DNA from: Proteiniclasticum sp043951855
GTDB lineage: Bacteria > Bacillota > Clostridia > Clostridiales > Clostridiaceae
Length of the DNA: 57,191 bases
Assembly: GCF_043951855.1 (NCBI RefSeq)
Contig: NZ_JBINJW010000017.1
Span: 1-57,191 of the forward strand
Direction of reading: 5' to 3'
A program made the position numbers and the translations under genes. Of this stretch, positions 43,407 through 51,333 are shown one piece after another. The notes under the pieces were generated by a model. That model was not told the DNA's origin, made no database searches, and worked only from the letters and a program-made list of their open reading frames with translations. Every line of letters starts with the position of its first letter. The stretch's first letter is position 1.

Positions 43407-44363
43407 CTATACTTCCAGTTTAACCAGCTTTGAGAGCAAGAATATACCTACAAGCATCATAAATACAGCTGATCCCACCATAAAGAGCCCTAAAACATTA
43501 TCAAAAAGCTGTCCTATATAGCTAGGATTTATAATAGCTAAAAACAATGCAATTCCAACTGGTAAAAAACTAATAATTATTGCCGATAACTTACTCTGTG
43601 CTGTAAGTGTATTTACTTCTCCCTTGATTCTCACTCTCTCTCTAATAGTATTAGATATGGTATCTAACACTTCTGAAAGATTTCCACCAACCTGTCGTTG
43701 AATTATCATGGCAGTAACGAACATATCAATATCATCATCACTGGTTCTTTCAGAGAAATCCTCCAGAGCATTCTCCATGGACTTTCCTAAGGTATTGTCA
43801 CGAATGATCTTCGTGAATTCATCTCCAATAGGGCTTTCCAGATCTTTACCTGCTATACTAACTGCCTGAGCAAAGCTGAGACCTGCTCTTAATCCGTTGG
43901 AAATGATATTAAGCGCTTCTGGAAGTTGAGCGTTCAGTTTTTGAGATCTTTTGCGTATGATTCTATTTACATAAACGTCAGGCAACATGAACCCAAGAAT
44001 GCCTAATACAAGAGCCATAGGCACTAGACTTGTTAATAGGAGCATAATAAGAAATCCTATCAGAGCAACACTCATGGAAATCATGAAAAACTCCTGAGGT
44101 TTCATGAGTATATATGCCTGCATAAGTTTTTTCTTCTTTTTTGTGTAATAAGAACTCAATATTGATCTTTTTTCTTTTCTCTTCCTATCTCGTTCTATCT
44201 CCTTCTCTTCATCGCTGTCTTCATCATCTGCATAATCCCAGGATGATGCGATGAGTTTCATCCTTTCTTTGGTCTTTGCTCTGTTTGCAAAAAGAAAACT
44301 GTAGATGAGAATAAAAAGTAACGTCATAAAGAGAAAGAATAAAAAATATACAAGATACTTCAT
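43407..44363 (-). CDS. tadB: TadB-type pilus platform protein
   Basis: 318 residues. Paralogous F-family partner of TadC. Seen: an N-terminal helix (YFLFFLFMTLLFILIYSFLF), a charged linker rich in Asp/Glu/Lys (about 45-75), two central helices, then QLPEALNIISNGLRAGLSFA and RQVGGNLSEVLDTISNTIRE, and a C-terminal helix. Begins 3 bases after cpaF and ends 12 before tadC. Confidence 0.92.
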   Translation of the reverse strand: MKYLVYFLFFLFMTLLFILIYSFLFANRAKTKERMKLIASSWDYADDEDSDEEKEIERDRKRKEKRSILSSYYTKKKKKLMQAYILMKPQEFFMISMSVALIGFLIMLLLTSLVPMALVLGILGFMLPDVYVNRIIRKRSQKLNAQLPEALNIISNGLRAGLSFAQAVSIAGKDLESPIGDEFTKIIRDNTLGKSMENALEDFSERTSDDDIDMFVTAMIIQRQVGGNLSEVLDTISNTIRERVRIKGEVNTLTAQSKLSAIIISFLPVGIALFLAIINPSYIGQLFDNVLGLFMVGSAVFMMLVGIFLLSKLVKLEV

Positions 44364-44366
44364 ACA

Positions 44367-45761
44367 CTATCTCCCCCTTGCCGCTTGAATATTTCCACCT
44401 TCATGCGATTTGAAAATACTAGTGGACAGATTTTCACCATGTGCTCTTAATTTTTCCATGTAGTTAGGCACAATTCCTGTAGGAATATGCTTACCTACAA
44501 CGCCTCCTCGTTCGTCAAATCCATCATGTCTGAATACAAATAGATCCTGAAGAGTAATGGTATCACTTTCCATCCCTACAATCTCAGTAATTTTAGTGAT
44601 TTTTCTTGAACCATCAGTGAATCTAGCAACCTGAACAATAAGGTTTATGGCTGAAGCCACCTGTTCTCTGATTGCTCTTGAAGGAAGTTCCATCCCACTC
44701 ATCATAACCATAGTTTCAAGTCTAGCAAGGCTATCTCTTGGTGTATTGGCATGGATAGTAGTAAGTGAGCCATCATGTCCTGTATTCATAGCTTGGAGCA
44801 TATCAAGTGCTTCTCCACTTCTAACTTCTCCGACTACAATTCGATCAGGTCTCATACGTAATGAGTTTACCACCAGGTCCCTGATGTTGACTCGTCCTTT
44901 ACCCTCGATATTTGATGGTCGGCTTTCAAGAGGAAGTACGTGTCTCTGCTGCAGCTGAAGTTCAGCCGCATCTTCAATGGTTACAATTCTTTCAGTATCT
45001 GGAATAAAACCCGAAACGACATTAAGCAGGGTTGTCTTACCCGATCCGGTACCACCAGAAACAAGGATATTGATTCTACCACGAACACTGGATCGTAAAA
45101 GCTTTGCCATATCCATATTTAACGTACCGAATGAAATCAGATCCTCAAGCGTATATGGATCCACCGCAAACTTACGAATGGTGATGGCTGGTCCTTTGAT
45201 TGAAAGTGGAGGTATAATAATATTCACACGAGAACCGTCGGGTAGTCTCGCATCGACCATCGGAGAACTTTCATCCACTCTTCTTCCTAATGGAGAAATA
45301 ATCTTATCAATTGTATGTAGAACATGTCTGTCATCACGGAATCTCTTATCAGTAATTTCAATTTTGCCAAATCGTTCAATATAGATATCATCAGGTCCAT
45401 TAACCATAACTTCTGTTACTGTAGGATCATCAAGAAGAGATGTTATAGGTCCATACCCAAAAACTTCATCCATCACAAGCTTATGTGCTTTCTGCTTATC
45501 TGACTGTGAAAGATGCTTTCTATTCTGATTCAGCACTTCATTGATTTTTTCGTTGACCAGATCGGAAACCATTTTTCTCTGAGCCTGATCTGTCTTATCT
45601 GGAGAAATTATAATTTCATCAATAATTCTCGCAAGAATCTCCTGAGAGAATTCTTCAATTTCTTTCAGCTTTCTTAGACTTACCTCATCATGTTCTCTAA
45701 TAACTTCATTTCGCACATTGGATTCATTGATGTTAAAACCATTCAGGTTCATTTCCGTCAC
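44367..45761 (-). CDS. cpaF: Pilus assembly ATPase CpaF/TadA
   Basis: 464 residues, secretion ATPase of the VirB11/PulE class. Walker A VSGGTGSGKTTLLN (near 235-248), Asp/Glu box RIVTIEDAAELQLQQ (near 262), Walker B region RPDRIVVGEVRSGEALDMLQ and His box GHDGSLTTIHANTPRDSL. It powers extension (and in Tad systems also retraction) of Flp pili. Embedded between cpaE and tadB. A second full-length copy lies at 51334-52719. Confidence 0.95.
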   Translation of the reverse strand: MTEMNLNGFNINESNVRNEVIREHDEVSLRKLKEIEEFSQEILARIIDEIIISPDKTDQAQRKMVSDLVNEKINEVLNQNRKHLSQSDKQKAHKLVMDEVFGYGPITSLLDDPTVTEVMVNGPDDIYIERFGKIEITDKRFRDDRHVLHTIDKIISPLGRRVDESSPMVDARLPDGSRVNIIIPPLSIKGPAITIRKFAVDPYTLEDLISFGTLNMDMAKLLRSSVRGRINILVSGGTGSGKTTLLNVVSGFIPDTERIVTIEDAAELQLQQRHVLPLESRPSNIEGKGRVNIRDLVVNSLRMRPDRIVVGEVRSGEALDMLQAMNTGHDGSLTTIHANTPRDSLARLETMVMMSGMELPSRAIREQVASAINLIVQVARFTDGSRKITKITEIVGMESDTITLQDLFVFRHDGFDERGGVVGKHIPTGIVPNYMEKLRAHGENLSTSIFKSHEGGNIQAARGR

Positions 45762-45766
45762 CTCAT

Positions 45767-46945
45767 TTATTTAGTAGCAGTTTTCTCCACCTGATCATCT
45801 GTTACTTTCTTAGCCAATTTCTTGAAATTCTTTGCAATGGTGCTTCTGCTGTTTTTCGTCACATATGGTACTCCCTGATTTAGAGAGGACATTACACCTT
45901 TATAGTCCGCATCAATACTTGAGAAAAGAGTCTGATTCAGCGTCTTCTCAATATCACCGGCTTTGACTTCACCACGCCTGTCTGCTTTGTTAAGAAGCAA
46001 CTTGATTTTTGATTTCGGATAGTTCAAATCATTTAGTGTCATCAAAGAAGCCTTGATGTTACGAACTGTAGATACTTCCGGTGTCGTAATCATAAGGAGT
46101 TTATCTGCGAAAACAAAAGCAGGATTAATTGGTTCATAGAACCTACCCGGCATATCCACAACAATATAATCATATGAATTCTGAAGTGTTCTTAAAATAA
46201 CCTGGATATGTTCTGAGTTAATAAAATCATTCATCTGCGGCTCAATATTTGCAGGAAGAATTCTCACTCCTGAGTCATGCATGAGCAGATAACTTTCGAT
46301 GAGATCTGGATCAATATTCTTAATGTCATTGACTACGTCGGATATAGTGAACTTCGGCTGAATGTTAAGTGCTAAAGATGCACTTCCAAAATCCAGATCA
46401 AGGTCCACAACAACGACTCTTTTTTTAGTTTCTTTTGCTAGTGTTACCGCAAGATTAATGGAAACAAACGTTTTGCCCACTCCACCTTTTGTGCTGAAAA
46501 CTGTTATAATCTGTCCCAGTTCCGACTTTCTCTTTACTCTCTGTGGCACATCACGATGGAGGTCCACTCTTTTCTTATTAAGTTCATATGCCTTGAAAAT
46601 CGAATCCATGAGTCTGTTTGGCACTATCGGTCTTATAACTACATCTTTTGCGCCAGAGAACAACGCTTTATGCATAACCTCTTCTCTGATCTCGTCTTCA
46701 ATTAGAATAATCGCTACATCAATATGTTCTGTAGTGATTTCCTCTGCCACATCATAGCCATCCTCTTCAAAATCCTTACCGATGATCACTACACTGATAT
46801 TCTCAAGATCGAGAACTCTCATGGCGTCATCTCTTGAATCCACTCGTTGGGAAAGCATAATATAGTCGATATTTTTTAGAATGCTCTCAATCTCAATTCT
46901 TTTTTCTTCATTATTTTCCAGAATCATGAGTCTTATTCTGTCCAT
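45767..46945 (-). CDS. cpaE: Pilus localisation protein TadZ/CpaE (ParA-like)
   Basis: 392 residues. An N-terminal receiver-like domain (about 1-125) is followed by a MinD/ParA ATPase with deviant Walker A FSTKGGVGKTFVSINLA (near 152), VVDLDLDFGS and YIVVDMPG. The receiver strand reads SVVIIGKDF where an acceptor Asp would be expected, so it is probably not phosphorylated, as is common in this family. It sets the position of the pilus machine. ATG 46945 follows GGAAGG; a TTG extension to 46966 overlaps cpaB. Confidence 0.91.
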   Translation of the reverse strand: MDRIRLMILENNEEKRIEIESILKNIDYIMLSQRVDSRDDAMRVLDLENISVVIIGKDFEEDGYDVAEEITTEHIDVAIILIEDEIREEVMHKALFSGAKDVVIRPIVPNRLMDSIFKAYELNKKRVDLHRDVPQRVKRKSELGQIITVFSTKGGVGKTFVSINLAVTLAKETKKRVVVVDLDLDFGSASLALNIQPKFTISDVVNDIKNIDPDLIESYLLMHDSGVRILPANIEPQMNDFINSEHIQVILRTLQNSYDYIVVDMPGRFYEPINPAFVFADKLLMITTPEVSTVRNIKASLMTLNDLNYPKSKIKLLLNKADRRGEVKAGDIEKTLNQTLFSSIDADYKGVMSSLNQGVPYVTKNSRSTIAKNFKKLAKKVTDDQVEKTATK

Positions 46946-46950
46946 TATGC

Positions 46951-47703
46951 TTACCTTCCTCTCCAAGTATTGAAATTTGTATCACCAAATTCAGTAAGTT
47001 CCACTACATTTTCATCCACTGGATTTCTTAAAGTCATATTTATTGATCCAGTATACTGTGCAAATGTAAGCACTTCTGCCTGAGATGGCGAAACTAGAAA
47101 TGTAAGTGATGTTGCCACTTCAGATGGAGCTGCTCCTTCTGTTGTTACTGACACATTGGGACCTTTTTCGAGGATTTCGATATTCTGAAACTGTGTGTAT
47201 GTTATCGTAAGCGAATCAGCTTCTTCTTCCGCCTCTGGATTCGTAGGTTCCACTTCTATTTCATATGTTACCAGAATATCTACTTTATCACCTTTTACAA
47301 TATATCCTCCGACACCGGAGATTTCATTCATAGGAATGGTTATCGCTCTCATATTTTCAGGTATTCTGTAGGATAAGGAAGCGGACTCAGTTTCCGTGAT
47401 CACCTTATTTTTTAGAACCTGCTCGTCATTATAAATAGCCATGCTCGTTGTATAGCCAATAATATCATCCACATTTCTTACTGCTTCGGGATGAACAGCT
47501 TCCGTAGGAATAGATTTTGTTGTCACCATTTCTGGTGTAACAGTCACATGAGCTGGGATTGATGTTACAGCAACGACAACATTTGAAAGATCAACCTTCA
47601 CTTCCTCAACTTCACTCTTACCTTCGATATAAACATAAAGCAGGCTCATGGTAATCAAACCTAATAAAACCGCTAGAATAACAACTCTTTTCTTTACTTT
47701 CAT
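46951..47703 (-). CDS. cpaB: Flp pilus assembly protein CpaB/RcpC
   Basis: 250 residues. An N-terminal helix (VVILAVLLGLITMSLLYVYI), an SAF domain (about 40-105: VVVAVTSIPAHVTVTPEMV, TTSMAIYNDEQVL) and a second beta domain (GGYIVKGDKVDILVTYEI). In Gram-negatives it works with the secretin; here without one it probably shapes an extracytoplasmic part of the machine. Lies between the TadG-like gene and cpaE. Confidence 0.88.
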   Translation of the reverse strand: MKVKKRVVILAVLLGLITMSLLYVYIEGKSEVEEVKVDLSNVVVAVTSIPAHVTVTPEMVTTKSIPTEAVHPEAVRNVDDIIGYTTSMAIYNDEQVLKNKVITETESASLSYRIPENMRAITIPMNEISGVGGYIVKGDKVDILVTYEIEVEPTNPEAEEEADSLTITYTQFQNIEILEKGPNVSVTTEGAAPSEVATSLTFLVSPSQAEVLTFAQYTGSINMTLRNPVDENVVELTEFGDTNFNTWRGR

Positions 47704-47719
47704 ACTACTTCACCCTACC

Positions 47720-48862
47720 TTACTTCACTAGTTTCGAATACCTGGAAAGCCCTTCATAGCCTGGTAACGGATCCTGATCATTATCTTTAATGACTGTAGT
47801 TAATTCAATTTTTTCACCCGTAAATTCACCTATAAGTGTCCCTTTAGCAAAATCAGGTACATAGCTAGCTGGTTGACTCACTTTAGTGAAATCTGTTTTA
47901 GTCAATGCATAGGATGACCCTACAGCATCTTTGTTATTATCATTACCATCACTGACAATTACATCATGAATTGTATAAACTGCAAAATACTGTATCGTCA
48001 GATTGATATGTGCATTAGGTTTGCTCTCCGCATCTTCGATGGCAGCTTCTGAAATCACGATTGGAATCAGTCCAGACATAAACTGTTTTCTTTCATCTGG
48101 AGTGCCTAATCCAGCTGCTGTCTTCATACGATCTTCTATTGCGTTAATCATAGAATTCGCTTGACCTGTCTCTGAAACTAAAACCTGATTGATTATGAAC
48201 TGTCTATCCATATTAATTCCAGCGAGAGTGTCGTTAATTATTTTTTGACCGTTTTCACCCTCTTCTAATTTGACATAACCTCTATTTGGATCAGATACCT
48301 CACCGTTCTCTAAAGTTACTTTACCCGCGTGTAAAATTGTCTCTCCTTTTATGTAAGCTTCTTCAAGCATAAATAAAGGGAAAATCTGACCACCCGTCAC
48401 TTGAGTGCTATACCCCCATGTTGCTACAGCCTGAGCTACTACATCAGAGTTATCGAATCCAATCAGTTTCGCGAAATCATGCTCTTCATTTTTAGTAACA
48501 GTCACAACAATAACGTCTCGATTTGAGACACTACCATCCGCTAGCTCGATATTCATCTTTTTCAATTCAACAACTGGCTCGCCCTCTGCGCCATTCTTAA
48601 TTGCAAGACTTTTTGCTATTGATATAGCATTGGCTTTTATCTGACTAATCTGACTCGCGTCGGTTACACCTAACACTTTTTCCATCTCTTTTGCACCAGC
48701 CAAAGCTCCTGCATCCGCTGCTGTAACCATAGATTTTCTAGTATTATATAATGTACCCGCATCCACAACTAATGCTGCCATACCAAATGCTACAAAGAGA
48801 AGAAATAAAGCAACGATAGGCAGAACTGCTCCTTTTTCTTCTTTAATAATTCTAAATCTCAT
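47720..48862 (-). CDS. TadG-like pilus assembly protein
   Basis: 380 residues. N-terminal TadE/G-like helix EEKGAVLPIVALFLLFVAFG with VVDAGTLYNTRKSMVTAADA, the usual start of Flp-pilus TadG-like proteins (PF13400 type), then a long extracytoplasmic domain of unknown structure. Probably a minor pilin-like or surface component. Neighbours: TadE-like gene (12 bases upstream) and cpaB. Confidence 0.85.
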   Translation of the reverse strand: MRFRIIKEEKGAVLPIVALFLLFVAFGMAALVVDAGTLYNTRKSMVTAADAGALAGAKEMEKVLGVTDASQISQIKANAISIAKSLAIKNGAEGEPVVELKKMNIELADGSVSNRDVIVVTVTKNEEHDFAKLIGFDNSDVVAQAVATWGYSTQVTGGQIFPLFMLEEAYIKGETILHAGKVTLENGEVSDPNRGYVKLEEGENGQKIINDTLAGINMDRQFIINQVLVSETGQANSMINAIEDRMKTAAGLGTPDERKQFMSGLIPIVISEAAIEDAESKPNAHINLTIQYFAVYTIHDVIVSDGNDNNKDAVGSSYALTKTDFTKVSQPASYVPDFAKGTLIGEFTGEKIELTTVIKDNDQDPLPGYEGLSRYSKLVK

Positions 48863-48874
48863 TGTCTTCGCCTC

Positions 48875-49276
48875 CTATTCCAATCTCATAGTTGCTTTAG
48901 CTGACATCTGTTGTGGTCCTGTAACAAAAAAACCGATTAGTGGCTCTACTTGTCCATCAACTTCGATAATAACATTTCTGATATTATTCAGTGTATCAAT
49001 ATCGGAATCATAACCTACGCTCGTGACTATCACTCCGCTTGTTCCTGAAAGTGCGCTTGTAACAGCTTCCTCGGCTTTAGCTTGATGATTTATGTTTGAA
49101 ACCGCAGCAACTCTCGCTCCTTCCCTTGCTGCACTAGTAAGAGAGATTCTGGCATTAAATAGCCACCCGAATTCTATAATACCAAGCAAAAATAAAAGTA
49201 GAATAGGTAACACCAAAGCAAACTCAACTAGCCCTTGTCCATCATCATTTTTATTGAATTTTAATATTCTATGCAT
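48875..49276 (-). CDS. tadE: TadE-like pseudopilin
   Basis: 133 residues. A processing site NDDG/QGLVEFALVLP with Glu at +5 is followed by a hydrophobic helix (LPILLLFLLGIIEFGWLF) and TSAAREGARVAAV, typical of TadE pseudopilins cut by the Tad prepilin peptidase. GAGGTGG lies 5 bases before ATG 49276; an extension to 49303 overlaps the peptidase gene end and lacks a site. Confidence 0.9.
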   Translation of the reverse strand: MHRILKFNKNDDGQGLVEFALVLPILLLFLLGIIEFGWLFNARISLTSAAREGARVAAVSNINHQAKAEEAVTSALSGTSGVIVTSVGYDSDIDTLNNIRNVIIEVDGQVEPLIGFFVTGPQQMSAKATMRLE

Positions 49277-49299
49277 TAAAACCACCTCAGGTTTATTGA

Positions 49300-49875
49300 T
49301 CAAAATTGTATCAGACTATCTAGTCCAAATATTAAAACTGATAGCGTTCCTGCTGCTATGGCTATAGCGTAAGGAATATATTCATTTTCTTTTTCTGTCT
49401 TGCTTTTAACAAAATAAATCTGTTTTTCAAGAAACCAATCTTTCCCTGATATCATATAAAATAATTCCAATAAAGGCTTGATTAAAATACCTATAGTATT
49501 TATGATTATGTTAATAGAATTACCTTTAGCTATTATATATATAATTACGAGTACTCCCCCTGCTATCGAAGTTGCTAATCCGGAAGCTAACACAACTCTC
49601 CACCCCATCAATGATCCTATCGCAGCCATAAGTTTTACATCGCCCGCTCCTATTCCTCCGTAAAAATATGGAATTAAAAAAACAGCAAAGCCAATCAGAA
49701 AACCCAATACACTGAATAGGAATCCGTCTAACCCACTGTTTAAAGTTGACCATATGACACCAATCAATATGGTAGGCATTGTTATTCGATTAGGAATCTT
49801 CTTTTGTGTCCAGTCGTAATAAACAGAAAATAAAAGTAATAGAACTAAAACTAAAACACTAAAGCTAAATTGCAT
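49300..49875 (-). CDS. cpaA: Prepilin peptidase TadV/CpaA (A24 family)
   Basis: 191 residues, about six membrane helices. Aspartate motifs: YYDWTQKKIPNRI (near 19-31) and GGIGAGDVKLMAAIG (GxGD, near 74-88). It removes the leader of the Flp pilins and TadE. Short form without the methylase domain, as in Tad loci. Directly follows the second pilin gene (8-base gap). Confidence 0.91.
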   Translation of the reverse strand: MQFSFSVLVLVLLLLFSVYYDWTQKKIPNRITMPTILIGVIWSTLNSGLDGFLFSVLGFLIGFAVFLIPYFYGGIGAGDVKLMAAIGSLMGWRVVLASGLATSIAGGVLVIIYIIAKGNSINIIINTIGILIKPLLELFYMISGKDWFLEKQIYFVKSKTEKENEYIPYAIAIAAGTLSVLIFGLDSLIQF

Positions 49876-49883
49876 TAAATCAC

Positions 49884-50054
49884 CTACAAAACATTAATCA
49901 TTTTCTCTTTCATAACTTCATATAAATTAAACAATGATTCACCAAAAAGTATCATTATAGTGATTCCACTAATAACTACTAATGATAATATAAGCGAATA
50001 TTCGATCATACCTTGTGCAGTCGTATCTTTAATGAGATTCTTTATTATTCTCAT
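49884..50054 (-). CDS. flp: Flp-type pilin, second copy
   Basis: 56 residues. A basic leader MRIIKNLIKDTTA precedes QGMIEYSLILSLVVI; Glu and Tyr are at +5/+6 if cut after Ala 13. Ala instead of Gly at -1 is unusual but allowed in type IV-like pilins. A hydrophobic helix and an amphipathic tail (FNLYEVMKEKMINVL) follow. AGAGGTT precedes ATG 50054. Downstream of a strong hairpin that separates it from the first pilin; probably a minor pilin made at lower level (inference). Confidence 0.87.
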   Translation of the reverse strand: MRIIKNLIKDTTAQGMIEYSLILSLVVISGITIMILFGESLFNLYEVMKEKMINVL

Positions 50055-50076
50055 AAAATATAACCTCTTTTTTATA

Positions 50077-50101
50077 AGACCCCCTATTAAATAGGGGGTC
50101 T
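50077..50101 (-). terminator. Strong hairpin between the two pilin genes (attenuator or mRNA stabiliser)
   Basis: AGACCCCCTA (50077-50086) pairs perfectly with TAGGGGGTCT (50092-50101), loop TTAAA. On the minus strand it is followed by TATAAAAAA, so the U tract is poor. Partial termination or 3' protection of the first pilin mRNA is likely; no promoter is seen after it. Confidence 0.55.
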
Positions 50102-50116
50102 ATCCAAAATTTTGAA

Positions 50117-50296
50117 TTATACTTCCCCAGGTGCAGCGTCTAGTTCATCAGTAACACTCTGGAAGACAGCCGCAATTCTTGGACCTAGAATTACTAATAC
50201 AGCAATTGCAGCAACAGAAATCAGCGCCAAAATCAAACCATACTCAACCATACCTTGCCCTTCTTCGTCATTCCATAACCTTTTTAAAAATTCCAT
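50117..50296 (-). CDS. flp: Flp-type pilin, first and probably major copy
   Basis: 59 residues. Leader MEFLKRLWNDEEG, cleavage expected after Gly 13, then QGMVEYGLILALISVAAIAV with the Flp Glu-Tyr pair at +5/+6, and a tail ending DELDAAPGEV. AAGGAGG precedes ATG 50296. It is the first gene of the operon, right behind two tandem consensus promoters and before a hairpin, the arrangement expected for an abundant structural pilin. Confidence 0.93.
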   Translation of the reverse strand: MEFLKRLWNDEEGQGMVEYGLILALISVAAIAVLVILGPRIAAVFQSVTDELDAAPGEV

Positions 50297-50323
50297 GATT
50301 GACCTCCTTAAATATTATTAAAA

Positions 50324-50352
50324 ATTGTAATAACAGCAACATATAATGTCAA
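50324..50352 (-). promoter_or_regulatory. Tad operon promoter, proximal
   Basis: On the minus strand: TTGACA (50352-50347), 17 bases, TACAAT (50329-50324), 28 bases before the pilin ATG. Confidence 0.78.
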
Positions 50353-50367
50353 TTTTCTGTTATTTTC

Positions 50368-50396
50368 ATTTTAATCTCGTAATCGACTATTGTCAA
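50368..50396 (-). promoter_or_regulatory. Tad operon promoter, distal
   Basis: On the minus strand: TTGACA (50396-50391), 17 bases, TAAAAT (50373-50368). It is 44 bases upstream of the proximal one, so the two are tandem. Confidence 0.78.
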
Positions 50397-50788
50397 TAGA
50401 TATTCTTCTATATTTTATTGTATAGCTTAGTAAATCCAAGAAACAAAAACATATTTTCGACATGAATTATTCTAATTATACGAATATTTCTACATGTATA
50501 TTTGAATTTTCAACACTTGCTTTGTTTATATTCAATAATCAGAAAGTATTCAGCACAGAAGGTTCATAAGTCGAGTAATTCCTTTGAGCAGCAACCCACT
50601 TTTCAGATCAAGCGTTAATGATACTTAAATACATTTTAAACAGAATTATTTATGAATTCTCCTGTATTTTTCTAATATTTTTTTGAGAACATCGCTGATT
50701 TTAACTGGTTTTACATCAGATTGATGTCTAAGTGTTATCACTTTATACATATTAAATTATAATTCTCTCGCACCAATGTCGAAAATCG
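50397..50788. other. AT-rich gene-free stretch
   Basis: About 390 bases between the Tad promoters and the DUF192 gene. No frame with a ribosome site, no strong hairpin and no repeat was seen. The DUF192 gene has no obvious terminator here. Confidence 0.5.
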
Positions 50789-51127
50789 TCACTCGAACCT
50801 TATGACATCACCAATCTGCACTTTACCACTTATATCGTTTTCATTACCCTCGATAACATACCTGGCCCCTTTCACAACGGATCCCACCTTTCCAGGCTTC
50901 ATTCCGTTTATGATCTGAAGCACTTCGTGTCTCTCTGATAAAAACACCACATCAATGGGAAACTTCATATTGAATGTATGAATACTGCTGCAAGGCTCAA
51001 TCTTCAGTCCACTGCCAGGATCCAGTTGTTTCTTTCCCATGAGTCCGAAAAATCGCTTCATGAATGTATCCGCAATCTTGAGCTCCTCCAGAACAGTTTC
51101 TCCAGTCGTATCATTGATCACCCTCAT
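50789..51127 (-). CDS. DUF192 family protein
   Basis: 112 residues. DUF192 signatures: FMKRFFGLMGKKQLDPGSGL, CSSIHTFNMKFPIDVVFL and KPGKVGSVVKGARYVIE. Function of the family is unknown; small beta-barrel. AGGGGGAT is 8 bases before ATG 51127; an extension to 51160 has no site. Close to the Tad locus and the second CpaF, and DUF192 genes do recur near Tad clusters (recollection, unchecked). Confidence 0.85.
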   Translation of the reverse strand: MRVINDTTGETVLEELKIADTFMKRFFGLMGKKQLDPGSGLKIEPCSSIHTFNMKFPIDVVFLSERHEVLQIINGMKPGKVGSVVKGARYVIEGNENDISGKVQIGDVIRFE

Positions 51128-51170
51128 TATATACGATCCCCCTACAGTTTGTCTCACCATTCACAATATC

Positions 51171-51199
51171 ATCTTAAACCTATTATAACCTATAGTCAA
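51171..51199 (-). promoter_or_regulatory. Promoter of the DUF192 gene
   Basis: On the minus strand: TTGACT (51199-51194), 17 bases, TAAGAT (51176-51171), 44 bases before the ATG. Confidence 0.7.
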
Positions 51200-51333
51200 T
51201 ATATAGGAAACTGCTTTACAGTGTAAAGAACAATCTGTTTCAAGATATTCCAGGTTTCAGCATCATTCTCAAAGGGTAACCCGTTACCTTCCCCCTCATG
51301 GTAGATCTTTCTCTGATTCACAATGAATTACCA

